A stretch of 64,000 nucleotides of DNA from Cognatundibacterium jejuense (GCF_014284255.1 NZ_JACOFV010000006.1:62001-126000), one strand, 5' to 3'. Numbered from the stretch's first letter, positions 39,520 to 49,298 are shown. Notes: a model not told the origin generated them from the sequence alone. A program made the numbers and translations.

Positions 39520-39549
39520 ATTATACGTGGTAGTGCGTAATAACGTCAA
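39520..39549 (-). promoter_or_regulatory. Sigma70-type promoter of the atp operon
   Basis: On the minus strand -35 TTGACG (39549-39544) and -10 TATAAT (39525-39520) are 18 bases apart. This predicts transcription from about 39513, some 50 bases upstream of the atpI GTG. Confidence 0.8.
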
Positions 39550-39600
39550 ACGATACCTTCAGTGCACCAGAATGAGACACTGCCTATTTTTTTTGCAACT

Positions 39601-40176
39601 TCAGCCTATTGGCACCAACTTCTTCAACCAGCTCTGGCCTTGCTTCCAATTGCCGAGACCCGATTCACTGTTGATGTGGCCTTTCGCGCTTAGCGAATGA
39701 AATTCGCTTCCCCAGCAGTGTGCCCAATGTCCGCTTAACGCAACATCGCACCAAGGATCATTATCCGAAGCGATCAGAATACTAGGTACCGGCAGGCGAT
39801 TTTCTGGCATAGGACTAAAGCTGGGTGCTGGAAACGTATTTTGTCCTACATCTGGCACTGCCACCAAAAACAGACCTTTAACTTGTTTCACGTGTAACGC
39901 CGATGTCTTGAGCGACGCAACCCAGTGTACGGCCAACGCACAGCCCAAACTATGAGCAACCAAAATAACGTCTTCCTTACAATCGTCTATGTGAGCGGAT
40001 AATTTGGCCATCCAAACATCGAGTTCAGGTTGATCCCAATTCTCTTGTTGCACCCGTTCGATATTGGGCAAGCTGGTTTCCCATAAGCTTTGCCAATGCT
40101 GGGGACCGGAGTTGTATAAACCTGGGAGAGTAAGAAGTTTCACGTGGAACGCACCATGAGAATAAAAATGACCCAT
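39601..40176 (-). CDS. RBBP9/YdeN-type alpha/beta hydrolase
   Basis: 191 residues. The serine hydrolase motif is VAHSLGCALAVHWV (nucleophile Ser in G/A-H-S-L-G). TLPGLYNSGPQHWQSLWE at the start is the RBBP9 signature, and there are candidate Asp (SDNDPW) and His (KGHINSE) residues of the triad. No GTG at codon 12 is needed but one exists (40143). The substrate is unknown. Two sequences resembling parS lie inside this gene (39884 and 40136), which is unusual. The gene lies between the atp and parB units with its own start. Confidence 0.85.
   Translation of the reverse strand: MGHFYSHGAFHVKLLTLPGLYNSGPQHWQSLWETSLPNIERVQQENWDQPELDVWMAKLSAHIDDCKEDVILVAHSLGCALAVHWVASLKTSALHVKQVKGLFLVAVPDVGQNTFPAPSFSPMPENRLPVPSILIASDNDPWCDVALSGHWAHCWGSEFHSLSAKGHINSESGLGNWKQGQSWLKKLVPIG
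39884..39899. promoter_or_regulatory. parS-like site inside the hydrolase gene
   Basis: A 16-base sequence, TGTTTCACGTGTAACG, differs from the parS palindrome at positions 12 and 16 only. It lies within coding sequence. One or two parS-like sites near parAB are common, but one with two mismatches may or may not bind ParB. Confidence 0.4.
40136..40151. promoter_or_regulatory. Second parS-like site inside the hydrolase gene
   Basis: AGTTTCACGTGGAACG differs from parS at positions 1, 12 and 16. The shared TTTCACGTG core is intact. It overlaps codons 9-14 of the hydrolase gene and lies 237-252 bases from the first site. With three mismatches binding is uncertain. Confidence 0.3.
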
Positions 40177-40191
40177 TCAAAAACGGGGACG

Positions 40192-40227
40192 AAAAAAAAG
40201 CTGCAAAACCAAATTGGTTTGCAGCTT
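40192..40227 (-). terminator. Rho-independent terminator after parB
   Basis: On the minus strand a 14-base stem (AAGCTGCAAACCAA with its complement carrying one bulged base) is followed by eight T (40199-40192). It lies 12 bases after the parB stop. Confidence 0.88.
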
Positions 40228-40238
40228 CATGTTATTTT

Positions 40239-41138
40239 TTACTGACCGCGTATTTTTAAAATCACGCCATCAAGAGAATCGAGATCGGCAAAGTCGATCA
40301 GCATTTGCCCCCTGCCCTTGCTTCCCATTTTCAATGTCACCTGGGTTGCCAGCAGATCGGATAACTCTTCTTCGAGTCGCGTAATGTCACGCGACTTCTC
40401 AGCTTTGTCGCGTGGCTTGCCTGGCGAATTCATTTCAGACGTGGTTTTTGCCACCAGCTTTTCTGCTTCACGCACCGACATGCGTTTTGCCACAATCTGA
40501 TTTGCCAACTGTATCTGGGTTGCCGCATCGGTAGCAAGCAAAGAACGCGCATGCCCCATATCGATATCGCCTGCCATCAACATGGTTTGTACTGGCTTGG
40601 CCAGGTTCATCAAACGCAACAAATTGGACACAGCACTACGTGAACGGCCCACCGCCGTTGCCGCTTGCTCATGGGTAAATGAGAAATCGGTAATCAAGCG
40701 ATGTATGCCCTGAGCTTCTTCCAAAGGATTGAGATCTTCACGCTGAATATTCTCAATCAAAGCCATCGCTGCCGCGGCCTGGTCGTCTACATCTTTCACC
40801 AATACTGGCACTTCTTCCAGACCAGCCATTTGTGAGGCACGGAAACGACGTTCGCCGGCAATGATTTCATACCGGGTAACGCCGTTATTTTGTCCGATAG
40901 GACGTACCAGAATTGGTTGCATCAAGCCTTGCGCTTTGATCGATGCGGCCAGTTCTGCCAGTGCACCTTCATCCATACGGGTACGTGGCTGATATTTACC
41001 AGCTTGCATATGCTGAACTGACAGGCTGGTTGGCGCACCACTAACTGTGGGTACAGCATCCGCAAAATCGCCGGCACCACCAAGTAAGGCGTCGAGACCA
41101 CGTCCCAAACCCTTTTGTTTTTTTATGACCATATTCAT
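40239..41138 (-). CDS. parB: Chromosome-partitioning protein ParB
   Basis: 299 residues. It binds parS, uses CTP to slide and load, and with ParA separates origins. N-terminal KKQKGLGRGLDALLGG is typical. The ParB/Srx core has GERRFRASQMAGLEEVPVLV (CTP/phosphate-binding) and LIENIQREDLNPLEEAQGIH. The HTH that reads parS is FSFTHEQAATAVGRSRSAVS. The start overlaps the parA stop as ATGA. It is followed by a terminator. Confidence 0.96.
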   Translation of the reverse strand: MNMVIKKQKGLGRGLDALLGGAGDFADAVPTVSGAPTSLSVQHMQAGKYQPRTRMDEGALAELAASIKAQGLMQPILVRPIGQNNGVTRYEIIAGERRFRASQMAGLEEVPVLVKDVDDQAAAAMALIENIQREDLNPLEEAQGIHRLITDFSFTHEQAATAVGRSRSAVSNLLRLMNLAKPVQTMLMAGDIDMGHARSLLATDAATQIQLANQIVAKRMSVREAEKLVAKTTSEMNSPGKPRDKAEKSRDITRLEEELSDLLATQVTLKMGSKGRGQMLIDFADLDSLDGVILKIRGQ

Positions 41139-41911
41139 TTTTCCAACTGTTTAATTCTTTCGACCATTTCTGCACCGAAGGCAATGTAAGCCTGTGCACC
41201 TTTGGACGAGGGATCGAAAACCACGCCAGGAATGCCATACGATGGCGCTTCAGCCAACCTCACATTGCGTGGGATTAGAGTTTTAAAGACTTTGTCGCCA
41301 AAATGCTGTTCCAGCTGATCAGAGACTTGCTGGGACAAGGTCATGCGCGGATCGAACATGACACGCAACAAACCCACAATTTTGAGATCCGGATTCAGAT
41401 TTGCAGAGACTTTTTTGATGGTATTTGCCAGATCTGACAAACCTTCTAGCGCGTAGTATTCGCACTGCATAGGAATAATCACGCCGTGGGCGGCACACAG
41501 ACCGTTCAGGGTCAACATCGACAAGGCAGGTGGGCAGTCAATCAGGATGAAGTCATAATCAGCACTGACAGCCGCTAAAGCGTCGCGCAAGCGCTTGTCA
41601 CGATTCTCCAGCTCCACCATTTCAACTTCAGCACCGGCCAGTTCGCGATTGGCTGGCAATACATCAAATCGGCCTGATTCGGAACGCAAACGAGCCGTCG
41701 CTACGTCCGAAATACCGAGCAATACTTCATACACAGAAGAGGTTAATTTTGCTTTGTTAATCCCCGCGCCCATCGTGGCGTTGCCCTGAGGATCAAGATC
41801 GACCAGTAAAACACGTTGGTCCAATTTCGCCAGTCCAGCGGCAAGATTGACAGTGGTTGTGGTTTTGCCCACGCCACCTTTTTGATTTGCTACACAAAAG
41901 ATTTTTGCCAT
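41135..41911 (-). CDS. parA: Chromosome-partitioning ATPase ParA
   Basis: 258 residues. Deviant Walker A: KGGVGKTTTTVNLAAGLAKL (about 11-30). Walker A' and B: LLVDLDPQGNATMG and DFILIDCPPALSMLTLNGL. No N-terminal HTH, so it is the short chromosomal (Soj-type) form. It lies 20 bases downstream of rsmG and overlaps parB. Confidence 0.96.
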   Translation of the reverse strand: MAKIFCVANQKGGVGKTTTTVNLAAGLAKLDQRVLLVDLDPQGNATMGAGINKAKLTSSVYEVLLGISDVATARLRSESGRFDVLPANRELAGAEVEMVELENRDKRLRDALAAVSADYDFILIDCPPALSMLTLNGLCAAHGVIIPMQCEYYALEGLSDLANTIKKVSANLNPDLKIVGLLRVMFDPRMTLSQQVSDQLEQHFGDKVFKTLIPRNVRLAEAPSYGIPGVVFDPSSKGAQAYIAFGAEMVERIKQLEK

Positions 41912-41931
41912 ACAGGTTTTCCGTGGGTGAT

Positions 41932-42585
41932 TCAGACTGGGGATTTTTTAACAAAAACAAGATGCCGCTCTGCTTGTAAACCCGGCACCGACAAAGCTTG
42001 CATGCCTGTGACTTGCCAGCCCTCAGGTAGCCGCTCGATTTCCTGCGCTGGTGCCACACCTTTCATGGCGATAAATTGGCCACCATCAGCCAGCAAATGT
42101 CCCGACCAATTAATGAAGTTACACAGTTCAGAAAAGGCACGTGAAGTAATCACGTCAAATTTCTCTTTTACCTGCAAAGCTTCCACGCGGCCAGTGTGTA
42201 CAGTCACGTTCGTCAAACCGAGTTCGGTTTTTGCCTGACTCAGAAAGGCAGTCTTTTTACTGACCGTGTCGATCATAGAAACCCGAGTATCCGGATAGGT
42301 AATCGCCAACATCATGCCAGGCAAACCGCCGCCCGCACCGACATCCAGTACGTTTTTTGCATTAACAAAAGCCGGTGCCGCCGACAGAGAATCGAGCAAA
42401 TGCTGCTTGACCATCTCTTTAGGATCACGAATTGCTGTTAAATTATAAACGGAGTTCCATTTTGATAGCAGCAACAAATAGGCAATCATCTTATCGATTT
42501 GCGCACTTGTTAAAGCTAGATCCAATTCTTGCACACCGTCGGCGAGCATGTTACGCAAAGCACTCGTATCGTTGATACTCATCAA
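41932..42585 (-). CDS. rsmG: 16S rRNA (guanine527-N7)-methyltransferase RsmG
   Basis: 217 residues. It methylates G527 of 16S rRNA using S-adenosylmethionine. Signatures: [20 protein letters not shown], the SAM motif [17 protein letters not shown] and [15 protein letters not shown]. The start overlaps the mnmG stop by four bases, the usual gidA-gidB arrangement. Confidence 0.95.
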   Translation of the reverse strand: MMSINDTSALRNMLADGVQELDLALTSAQIDKMIAYLLLLSKWNSVYNLTAIRDPKEMVKQHLLDSLSAAPAFVNAKNVLDVGAGGGLPGMMLAITYPDTRVSMIDTVSKKTAFLSQAKTELGLTNVTVHTGRVEALQVKEKFDVITSRAFSELCNFINWSGHLLADGGQFIAMKGVAPAQEIERLPEGWQVTGMQALSVPGLQAERHLVFVKKSPV

Positions 42586-44537
42586 ACATCTCCTGCTGCG
42601 GGCATTGTTTCTTCTAGTACATCCGGGGCGGCGGCAAATTCTTTAAAACCGCGTTTTTTCAAATGCACCAGCAACAACGAAATGGCTGCCGGAGTCACGC
42701 CAGAGATACGACCACACTGCCCCAGAGTTTCTGGCTGATGTTTATTCAATTTTTGGCGCACTTCGATAGATAAGCCGTTGACTTCCATATAGTCAAACGT
42801 CGCAGGCATTTTGAGGTTTTCGAAATGTGCATGACGTTCAACTTCTTTAGCTTGCCGGTCAATATAGCCCGCATATTTAACTTGAATTTCGACCTGTTCA
42901 CGTACTGCTTCGTCATTAACACCAGGGCCAGCTAAAGCTTGTCCTTCGAGACCAACCAACCCCATCAGGCTGTTGTAAGTCACTTGTGGACGGCGCAATA
43001 AATCAGCCAATGAGTACTCACGCTCGAGTGCTTTACCGACCACACGCTCGGCTTCTTCAGCACCGAGGATACGTGGATTAACCCAGGTAGAACGCAGGCG
43101 TTCCATTTCACGTGCAACACTTTCACGCTTTTGTTCAAACATCTGCCATTGCGCATCGCTGACACAACCAAGCTGGCGACCGATTTCGGTCAGCCGCATA
43201 TCAGCATTATCTTCACGCAAACTCAGACGGAATTCTGCACGGCTGGTGAACATACGGTAAGGTTCTTGTACGCCTTTGGTAATCAGGTCATCCACCAATA
43301 CGCCGAGATAAGCCTCATCACGGCGTGGCACCCAGACATCTTTACCCTGGGTTTGCAAGGCGGCATTCAGGCCTGCCAACATACCTTGCGCTGCTGCTTC
43401 TTCGTATCCGGTAGTGCCATTGATCTGTCCGGCGAAGAACAAGCCTTCGATCTGGCGGGTTTCTAAGGATGATTTCAAACCACGAGGATCGAAGTAATCA
43501 TATTCAATCGCATAGCCTGGGCGCAGGATATAAGCATTTTCCATACCGCGCATAGAGCGAACTAATTCCAGTTGCACATCGAATGGCAGGCTGGTGGAGA
43601 TGCCGTTGGGATAAAACTCACTGGTCGTCAGACCTTCAGGTTCAAGGAAGATCTGATGCGATTCTTTGCTCGCGAAGCGATGGATTTTATCTTCGATCGA
43701 TGGGCAGTAACGTGGCCCAACACCTTCAATCACGCCGGTATACATCGGGCTACGGTCTAAACCGGCACGAATAATATCGTGGGTTTTTTCGTTCGTATGC
43801 GTGATCCAGCAAGGAACCTGCTTAGGATGCATCGCGGTATTTCCCATGTACGAGAACACTGGCACCGGATCGAGATCACCAGGCTGCTCTTGCATGACAG
43901 AGAAATCGATACTACGGCCGTCAATCCTTGGCGGCGTGCCAGTTTTGAGGCGTCCTTGAGGCAAAGCCAATTCTTTCAAACGGGCAGACAGCGATATCGC
44001 TGGCGGATCACCTGCTCTACCTGCGGAGTAATTATTCAGGCCAACGTGGATTTTTCCGTCAAGGAAAGTCCCTGCCGTCAAAACAACTGCACGTGCGCGG
44101 AATCGGATACCGACTTGAGTTACCGCGCCAACGACGCGATTGCCTTCGACCAATAAGTCATCTACTGCCTGCTGGAACAACCACAGATTGGGTTGATTTT
44201 CCAGGCGGCTACGGATCGCTTGCTTGTACAAAATGCGGTCCGCCTGCGCTCTGGTTGCTCGAACTGCCGGGCCTTTTGACGAGTTCAGAATACGAAACTG
44301 TATCCCTGCCTCATCTGTGGCGATTGCCATTGCACCACCCATGGCATCAACCTCTTTCACCAAATGCCCCTTACCAATGCCACCAATAGATGGATTGCAA
44401 GACATCTGACCGAGGGTCTCGATATTGTGGGTCAACAACAGCGTGGACTGCCCCATGCGCGCGGCGGCGAGGGCAGCTTCTGTACCGGCGTGACCACCAC
44501 CGACAACAATCACATCAAATTCTTTAGGATAAAACAT
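42582..44537 (-). CDS. mnmG: tRNA uridine-5-carboxymethylaminomethyl modification enzyme MnmG
   Basis: 651 residues, FAD-dependent. With MnmE it builds the cmnm5 group at U34 of tRNAs. FAD motif [17 protein letters not shown] (about 14-30), [57 protein letters not shown] and [12 protein letters not shown] are all present. It is the first gene of the mnmG-rsmG-parA-parB operon. A TATAAT-like -10 (44579-44574, minus) lies about 37 bases upstream. A perfect parS site lies some 100 bases upstream. Confidence 0.96.
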   Translation of the reverse strand: MFYPKEFDVIVVGGGHAGTEAALAAARMGQSTLLLTHNIETLGQMSCNPSIGGIGKGHLVKEVDAMGGAMAIATDEAGIQFRILNSSKGPAVRATRAQADRILYKQAIRSRLENQPNLWLFQQAVDDLLVEGNRVVGAVTQVGIRFRARAVVLTAGTFLDGKIHVGLNNYSAGRAGDPPAISLSARLKELALPQGRLKTGTPPRIDGRSIDFSVMQEQPGDLDPVPVFSYMGNTAMHPKQVPCWITHTNEKTHDIIRAGLDRSPMYTGVIEGVGPRYCPSIEDKIHRFASKESHQIFLEPEGLTTSEFYPNGISTSLPFDVQLELVRSMRGMENAYILRPGYAIEYDYFDPRGLKSSLETRQIEGLFFAGQINGTTGYEEAAAQGMLAGLNAALQTQGKDVWVPRRDEAYLGVLVDDLITKGVQEPYRMFTSRAEFRLSLREDNADMRLTEIGRQLGCVSDAQWQMFEQKRESVAREMERLRSTWVNPRILGAEEAERVVGKALEREYSLADLLRRPQVTYNSLMGLVGLEGQALAGPGVNDEAVREQVEIQVKYAGYIDRQAKEVERHAHFENLKMPATFDYMEVNGLSIEVRQKLNKHQPETLGQCGRISGVTPAAISLLLVHLKKRGFKEFAAAPDVLEETMPAAGDV

Positions 44538-44632
44538 GGCTAGCTTCTGACAAACAAGGACTTAAGAGGCACGATTATAGTTTGTTTTTGCGTTGCAGCA
44601 GTTTTCAAAATGCAAATCTACAAAAAATAAGT

Positions 44633-44658
44633 CCCGATGTTTCACGTGAAACATCGGG
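44633..44658. promoter_or_regulatory. parS site 1
   Basis: The 16-base consensus TGTTTCACGTGAAACA sits at 44638-44653 exactly, and the palindrome extends by five perfect base pairs on each side (26 bases in all, flanks CCCGA/TCGGG). It lies in the promoter region of mnmG-parAB, so ParB bound here might also affect that operon. Confidence 0.95.
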
Positions 44659-44749
44659 AGCAGGAGTAAAAATAAGTAAACTCACAAGAAAGAATGCCTA
44701 AATTTTAATCAATTCTAGTTTGTGTAGCAGTGTCTTAAAAATATACATC

Positions 44750-44771
44750 GATTGTTTCACGTGAAACAATC
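44750..44771. promoter_or_regulatory. parS site 2
   Basis: The exact consensus TGTTTCACGTGAAACA sits at 44753-44768, with a perfect palindrome extending to 44750-44771 (22 bases). It overlaps the stop codon of the TSUP gene (44770-44772). Distance to parS site 1 is 115 bases centre to centre. Confidence 0.95.
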
Positions 44772-45531
44772 ACTTCAAAAACCCATCATAAGTTGTTTTG
44801 CAAATCAATGCGACCACCACAAACAGAAACATTTTTCGTACAAAACCGGTGCCATGCTTAATCGCCATATGGGAACCCAACAAAGAACCACCCACCTGGC
44901 ATACTGCCATTGTTGCACCCAATATCCACAGAACATGTCCGCTAAACCCAAACCAAGACAAGGCTGCGGCATTGCATGCCACATTCAACACCTTCGCGAC
45001 AGCCGAAGCACGTAAGAAGTCGTAGCCAAAAAAACGTACAAACAAAAACATAAAGAAACTACCTGTACCAGGGCCAAAGAACCCATCATAAAATCCAATC
45101 GTAGCACCCACTAACATACCAAGCAGAATTTCTTTACGACCAGAAAACACAGGTTTATCCAAAGCGCCAAACTCTTTTTTCTTAAACGTATAAATCGCCA
45201 CACCAACCAACACAAACGGCAACGCTTTACGTAACTGATCCGGAGATACATGTGTAACGAGATATGCTCCAGCGAAAGCGAACACAAATGCCGCCAATGC
45301 GGCAGGCAATGCCATCTCCCAACGTATGCGAACTTTACGCAAATAGTTTTTCGCCGCTACACCCGTGCCCCAAATACCGGCAAATTTATTTGTGCCCAAT
45401 AAAGTAGCAGGTGCTGTACCTGGCATCAAAGAAAACAAAGCTGGTACTTGTACCAATCCCCCGCCACCAACGATTGCATCAACAAACCCAGCAAAGAATG
45501 CCGCACCACCCAACAACAATATATCGACCAT
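44770..45531 (-). CDS. TSUP-family membrane transporter (TauE/SafE)
   Basis: 253 residues from the ATG at 45531 (AAGG eight bases upstream); the longer frame to 45648 is not used. About eight membrane spans. The N-terminal repeat has LLLGGAAFFAGFVDAIVGGG and GLVQVPALFSLMPGTAPATL, and the second has VGATIGFYDGFFGPGTGSFF, both typical of the TSUP fold. Family members move sulfite, sulfoacetate or related anions. The specific substrate cannot be given. The last codon lies in parS site 2. Confidence 0.87.
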   Translation of the reverse strand: MVDILLLGGAAFFAGFVDAIVGGGGLVQVPALFSLMPGTAPATLLGTNKFAGIWGTGVAAKNYLRKVRIRWEMALPAALAAFVFAFAGAYLVTHVSPDQLRKALPFVLVGVAIYTFKKKEFGALDKPVFSGRKEILLGMLVGATIGFYDGFFGPGTGSFFMFLFVRFFGYDFLRASAVAKVLNVACNAAALSWFGFSGHVLWILGATMAVCQVGGSLLGSHMAIKHGTGFVRKMFLFVVVALICKTTYDGFLK

Positions 45532-45697
45532 ACTATTAACCTTATTCCAACAATCAACAAACATCCGTGCAATACACCATTTTTCCGACAGTTTTGCGTA
45601 AAGAGCAAAGTTCTGGCAAGCTAGAGAGGATAACAAGTCTCTGCCCACTCAGGTCATACAGTTTTCAGTATCTTTTACCAGAACAGGAAATACCCGC

Positions 45698-46855
45698 ATG
45701 AATCACTTCGAGTTTCAGACTGTCCCGCATATCATCAGCCAGACTGGCGCCGCGAATCACGTAGGCCAGACCATTGCCCTTCACTACCCTGCAACCAGAC
45801 ATGTATTGTTGGTCACCGACGCCGGCTTCCTGAAAACCGGATTAATGCAAGCGGCGATTGACAATATCCGAGCGCAGCAAATTGAAGTCAGCGTGTTCTC
45901 TGATGTCGTCGCTGATCCACCTGAAGCGATCGTGCTCGCCGCCGCATCTCAAGCGCACATCTTGGGTATCGATCTGGTAGTTGGTTTTGGTGGCGGCAGT
46001 TCAATGGATGTCGCCAAACTGATCGCCATTTTGGCTGGTAACGAACAAGAATTAAGTAGCATGTATGGCATCGGCAATATCAAAGGTCAACGTCTTCCCC
46101 TGATTCAAATACCAACCACCGCCGGTACCGGTTCCGAAGCAACACCCATTGCCGTTGTAACCACGGGAGAAACCAGCAAAATGGGTGTTGTGGCACCGCA
46201 GCTCTACGCCGACATCGCAATTCTCGATGCACAATTAACCTTGGGGTTACCTGTTGCAGTCAGTGCCGCCACAGGGATAGATGCGATGGTTCATGCGATC
46301 GAAGCCTTTACCACCAAACATAAAAAGAACCCCCTGTCGGACATGTTGGCAAAGCAAGCGCTGCAACTACTATGGAGTAACATTCGCACGGTTTGTCGTG
46401 AACCACAGAATCTGGCCGCCCGTCAGGCCATGTTGTTGGGTGCATTCCTTGCCGGTCAATCGTTTGCCAACGCCCCTTGCGCTGCAGTACATGCCCTCGC
46501 CTATCCGATCGGTGGAATTTTCCATGTGCCACACGGCCTGTCCAATTCACTGGTCTTACCAGCCGTGCTGCGTTTCAATGCAAGTGCTGCACATCCCCAT
46601 TATGCCGAGCTCGCTGCCATCGTTGCCCCACACGAGCAAGGTAGTAGCGAAGCAAAAAGTAGCGCTTTGATCAATGCACTGGAACAATTAACCTGCGAAT
46701 TGGGCATCGCCACCCGTTTGCAGCAAGTCGGAATCAAGGAAGGCGACCTCGACAAAATAACCACAGATGCCATGCTCCAGACCCGCCTACTAGGCAATAA
46801 CCCGCGTGAGGTCACGTGGCAGCAAGCAAGAGCGATTTACGCTGAAGTTCTATAA
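45698..46855 (+). CDS. Iron-containing alcohol dehydrogenase
   Basis: 385 residues of group III alcohol dehydrogenases. NAD motif FGGGSSMDVAKLIAIL and PTTAGTGSEATPIAVVTT are present. The iron ligands are Asp and His in ATGIDAMVHAIEAFTT (about 190-205), and two His in AAVHALAYPIGGIFHVPHGL (about 262-278). The enzyme oxidises or reduces short alcohols or aldehydes. The true substrate is not visible. It is divergent from the TSUP gene and has no operon partner. Confidence 0.9.
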   Translation: MNHFEFQTVPHIISQTGAANHVGQTIALHYPATRHVLLVTDAGFLKTGLMQAAIDNIRAQQIEVSVFSDVVADPPEAIVLAAASQAHILGIDLVVGFGGGSSMDVAKLIAILAGNEQELSSMYGIGNIKGQRLPLIQIPTTAGTGSEATPIAVVTTGETSKMGVVAPQLYADIAILDAQLTLGLPVAVSAATGIDAMVHAIEAFTTKHKKNPLSDMLAKQALQLLWSNIRTVCREPQNLAARQAMLLGAFLAGQSFANAPCAAVHALAYPIGGIFHVPHGLSNSLVLPAVLRFNASAAHPHYAELAAIVAPHEQGSSEAKSSALINALEQLTCELGIATRLQQVGIKEGDLDKITTDAMLQTRLLGNNPREVTWQQARAIYAEVL

Positions 46856-47308
46856 AGCCGGACAAAGTTCGTTAGCAAAAAGTGGTTCTTTTGGCAAGCA
46901 AATATCGATGAGCAGTCAACCGCACCAGCATCATTAAAGTGAGAAACCCGGAAAATTAATTCTTCCTTTTTCAAAACAAAACAGGCTGTGGATAGTCTTA
47001 CACTTTTCCACAGCCGTTCCAAATGTTATTTACGCCTATCAAACTAACTCACCGGTGGACAACTTCTCTTTTTTCCACAAACTACGAGATAGACCTCCCA
47101 AAATCGTTGATGCTAAAGTCAATCTAAGCAGATTAAGACGAGATTTTAATCAAAACACATAAGTCCTCGCATTTATCAAAAAAAAACTCGCTAGGATGCT
47201 TTAAATCGCTCTTAAACAATACAAACTCATCACAACTCCCAACACAAAAAACAAAAAGCCTCACAAATTACTTTGCGAGGCTTTTTTATCCATCAAATCA
47301 TAAAAAAT
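46856..47308. other. Intergenic region with hairpin and DnaA-box-like motifs
   Basis: 453 bases without a gene. A 9-base inverted repeat (GGCTGTGGA/TCCACAGCC, 46984-47015, loop of 14) overlaps TGTGGATAG, and a TTTTTCCACA sequence lies near 47069-47078. The region ends with the bidirectional terminator at 47253-47287. Confidence 0.5.
47253..47287. terminator. Bidirectional terminator between Fe-ADH and livM
   Basis: Stem AAAAAGCCTCACAAA paired with TTTGCGAGGCTTTTT, one A-C mismatch, loop TTAC. Symmetric A and T runs make it usable from either side. It closes the livM gene (stop at 47309) and, less closely, the alcohol dehydrogenase. Confidence 0.88.
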
Positions 47309-48289
47309 TTAATGCGAAACAGAACTCCGCTTCGCGCCGAACACCGCGGCCAGTTCACCGACGATCCCCTTACGGAATAACAACACACAGACAATAAAAA
47401 TAAATCCAGTCACCAAAGTGACCGAGTCCCCAAGTGTGCGGAACCACTCAATATGGGATACGTCTGCAATCCATGATCCTATATCACCCAATTTATCCTC
47501 AAGAGCAATGATCAACACCGCACCAACGATGGGCCCAACCAAGGTACCCAAACCGCCGACCAGCGTCATCAACACCACCAAACCTGACATCGCCCAATGT
47601 GCATCGGTCAATGTCTCAAAACCGATAACAACTGTTTTTGTGGCACCTGCGAGACCCGCAATCGCGGCGGACAATACAAACGCCAGCAACTTGTATCTAT
47701 CCACGTCATACCCGAGCGAAATCGCGCGTGCCTCATTTTCTTTGACGGCGTTCAAAACCTGTCCGAACGGTGAGTGAATCGTCCGCACAATCAGCGCAAA
47801 ACCAGCAACACAAATTGCTAACACAACGTAATACATCGCCATGTCGGAACCCAAATCAAGTACACCAAATAACTTACCCCGCGGCACCCCTTGCAGCCCA
47901 TCTTCACCACCCGTGAACTTCGCTTGCAAAAATACAAAATACAGCATTTGCGCCAAGGCTAAGGTGATCATCGTAAAATAAATTCCTTGACGACGAATCG
48001 CCAATGATCCCATCACAAAACCAATCGCCGCAGCGACCACAACACCAGCAAGGATACCGGCCTCGAACGACCAACCCGCATCACGCAAAACCACACCTGA
48101 TACATAACCAGCAGCACCAAAAAAAGCCGCATGTCCAAATGACAGAAGACCAGTAAAACCGATCAGCAAATTGAAGGCGCAAGCAAATAACGCGAAGCAC
48201 AAGACCTTCATCAAAAATACGGGATACATCAGCTGCGGTGCCACCAGCAATAAAACCAGAGCCGTTCCATACGCAATTTTTTTATTCAT
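47309..48289 (-). CDS. livM: Branched-chain amino-acid-type ABC permease LivM
   Basis: 326 residues from the ATG at 48289 (GGAG upstream), preferred over the overlapping GTG. Membrane spans throughout; FNLLIGFTGLLSFGHAAFFG is the family signature, and GLAGATKTVV and LVVLMTLVGGLGTLVGPIVG mark the C-terminal half. It pairs with LivH to form the channel. The fatty pocket of the import system could serve leucine, isoleucine, valine or related amides, so the substrate is open. Confidence 0.9.
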   Translation of the reverse strand: MNKKIAYGTALVLLLVAPQLMYPVFLMKVLCFALFACAFNLLIGFTGLLSFGHAAFFGAAGYVSGVVLRDAGWSFEAGILAGVVVAAAIGFVMGSLAIRRQGIYFTMITLALAQMLYFVFLQAKFTGGEDGLQGVPRGKLFGVLDLGSDMAMYYVVLAICVAGFALIVRTIHSPFGQVLNAVKENEARAISLGYDVDRYKLLAFVLSAAIAGLAGATKTVVIGFETLTDAHWAMSGLVVLMTLVGGLGTLVGPIVGAVLIIALEDKLGDIGSWIADVSHIEWFRTLGDSVTLVTGFIFIVCVLLFRKGIVGELAAVFGAKRSSVSH

Positions 48290-48300
48290 CACAGCTCCGC

Positions 48301-49185
48301 CTATCTTTCTTTTCCAAACAAACCAGCAGGACGTATCATCAGCACAATCGCCATTACGATAAACACGACCGTCGCTGATAATTCAGGATAAAAAACACGT
48401 GTCAAACCTTCAATCACACCCAGGCCTAAACCAGTTACGATAGAGCCTAGTATCGACCCCATTCCACCAATCACCACCACAGCAAATACAGTGATGATCA
48501 AGTTTGACCCCATCAACGGTGAGACCTGAATGACCGGCGCTGCCAGCACACCAGCGAACGCCGCCAACCCCACGCCAAACGCGTAAGTTAATGTCACCAT
48601 CAAAGGCACATTGACACCAAAAGCCTCAACCAATTTAGGGTTCTCAGTACCAGCACGCAGATAGGCGCCAAGCTTGGTTTTCTCGATCACAAACCAGGTC
48701 GCAAAACACACCACCAGCGATGCGACAACAACCCACGCGCGATAATTCGGCAGTATCATGAAACCCAGATTAGTCGCACCACTAAGGGCTTCAGGAACGG
48801 AATACGGTTGACCCGACACGCCATATACAGAACGGAAAATCCCTTCCAGCATCAGCGTGATACCAAAGGTCAAAAGCAGGCCATACAGGTGATCAAGTTT
48901 ATAGAGCCAGCGTAACATCGTGCGTTCAATCACGATGCCAAACACGGCAACGATTAAGGGGGCGGCAATCAACATAAACCAGTAATTAATGCCGAAGTAT
49001 TCCAGCCCCATCCAGGCCAGAAAAGCACCCATCATATACAAAGCGCCATGCGCAAAATTGATCACATTGAGCAGGCCAAAGATCACAGCCAACCCGAGCG
49101 ACAACATCGCATAAAACGAACCATTCACCAATCCGAGCAGCAACTGGCCCAGCATCGCCTGCAGCGGAATACCAAAAATTTCCAT
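48301..49185 (-). CDS. livH: Branched-chain amino-acid-type ABC permease LivH
   Basis: 294 residues from the ATG at 49185 (GAAGAG upstream); upstream codons to 49230 are not used. LLLGLVNGSFYAMLSLGLAV and FGLLNVINFAHGALYMMGAF are typical of LivH, as is VIGGMGSILGSIVTGLGLGV near the C-terminus. It lies 11 bases before livM, so the two are co-transcribed. Confidence 0.9.
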   Translation of the reverse strand: MEIFGIPLQAMLGQLLLGLVNGSFYAMLSLGLAVIFGLLNVINFAHGALYMMGAFLAWMGLEYFGINYWFMLIAAPLIVAVFGIVIERTMLRWLYKLDHLYGLLLTFGITLMLEGIFRSVYGVSGQPYSVPEALSGATNLGFMILPNYRAWVVVASLVVCFATWFVIEKTKLGAYLRAGTENPKLVEAFGVNVPLMVTLTYAFGVGLAAFAGVLAAPVIQVSPLMGSNLIITVFAVVVIGGMGSILGSIVTGLGLGVIEGLTRVFYPELSATVVFIVMAIVLMIRPAGLFGKER

Positions 49186-49298
49186 GGCACTCTTCAAAAA
49201 AAATCCGTCAAAAAAACGGAAACATGTCAAAGAAAGTCAGCGTCCACGAGTACTCGCGGACACTGACAAGAGCATTCACATTCAACGATCAATGCGCA

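Noticed and set aside
46984-47015. The 9-base hairpin as terminator of the alcohol dehydrogenase
   Set aside because: The loop is 14 bases long and no T run follows on the plus strand; it lies 130 bases after the stop. The terminator at 47253 is better.
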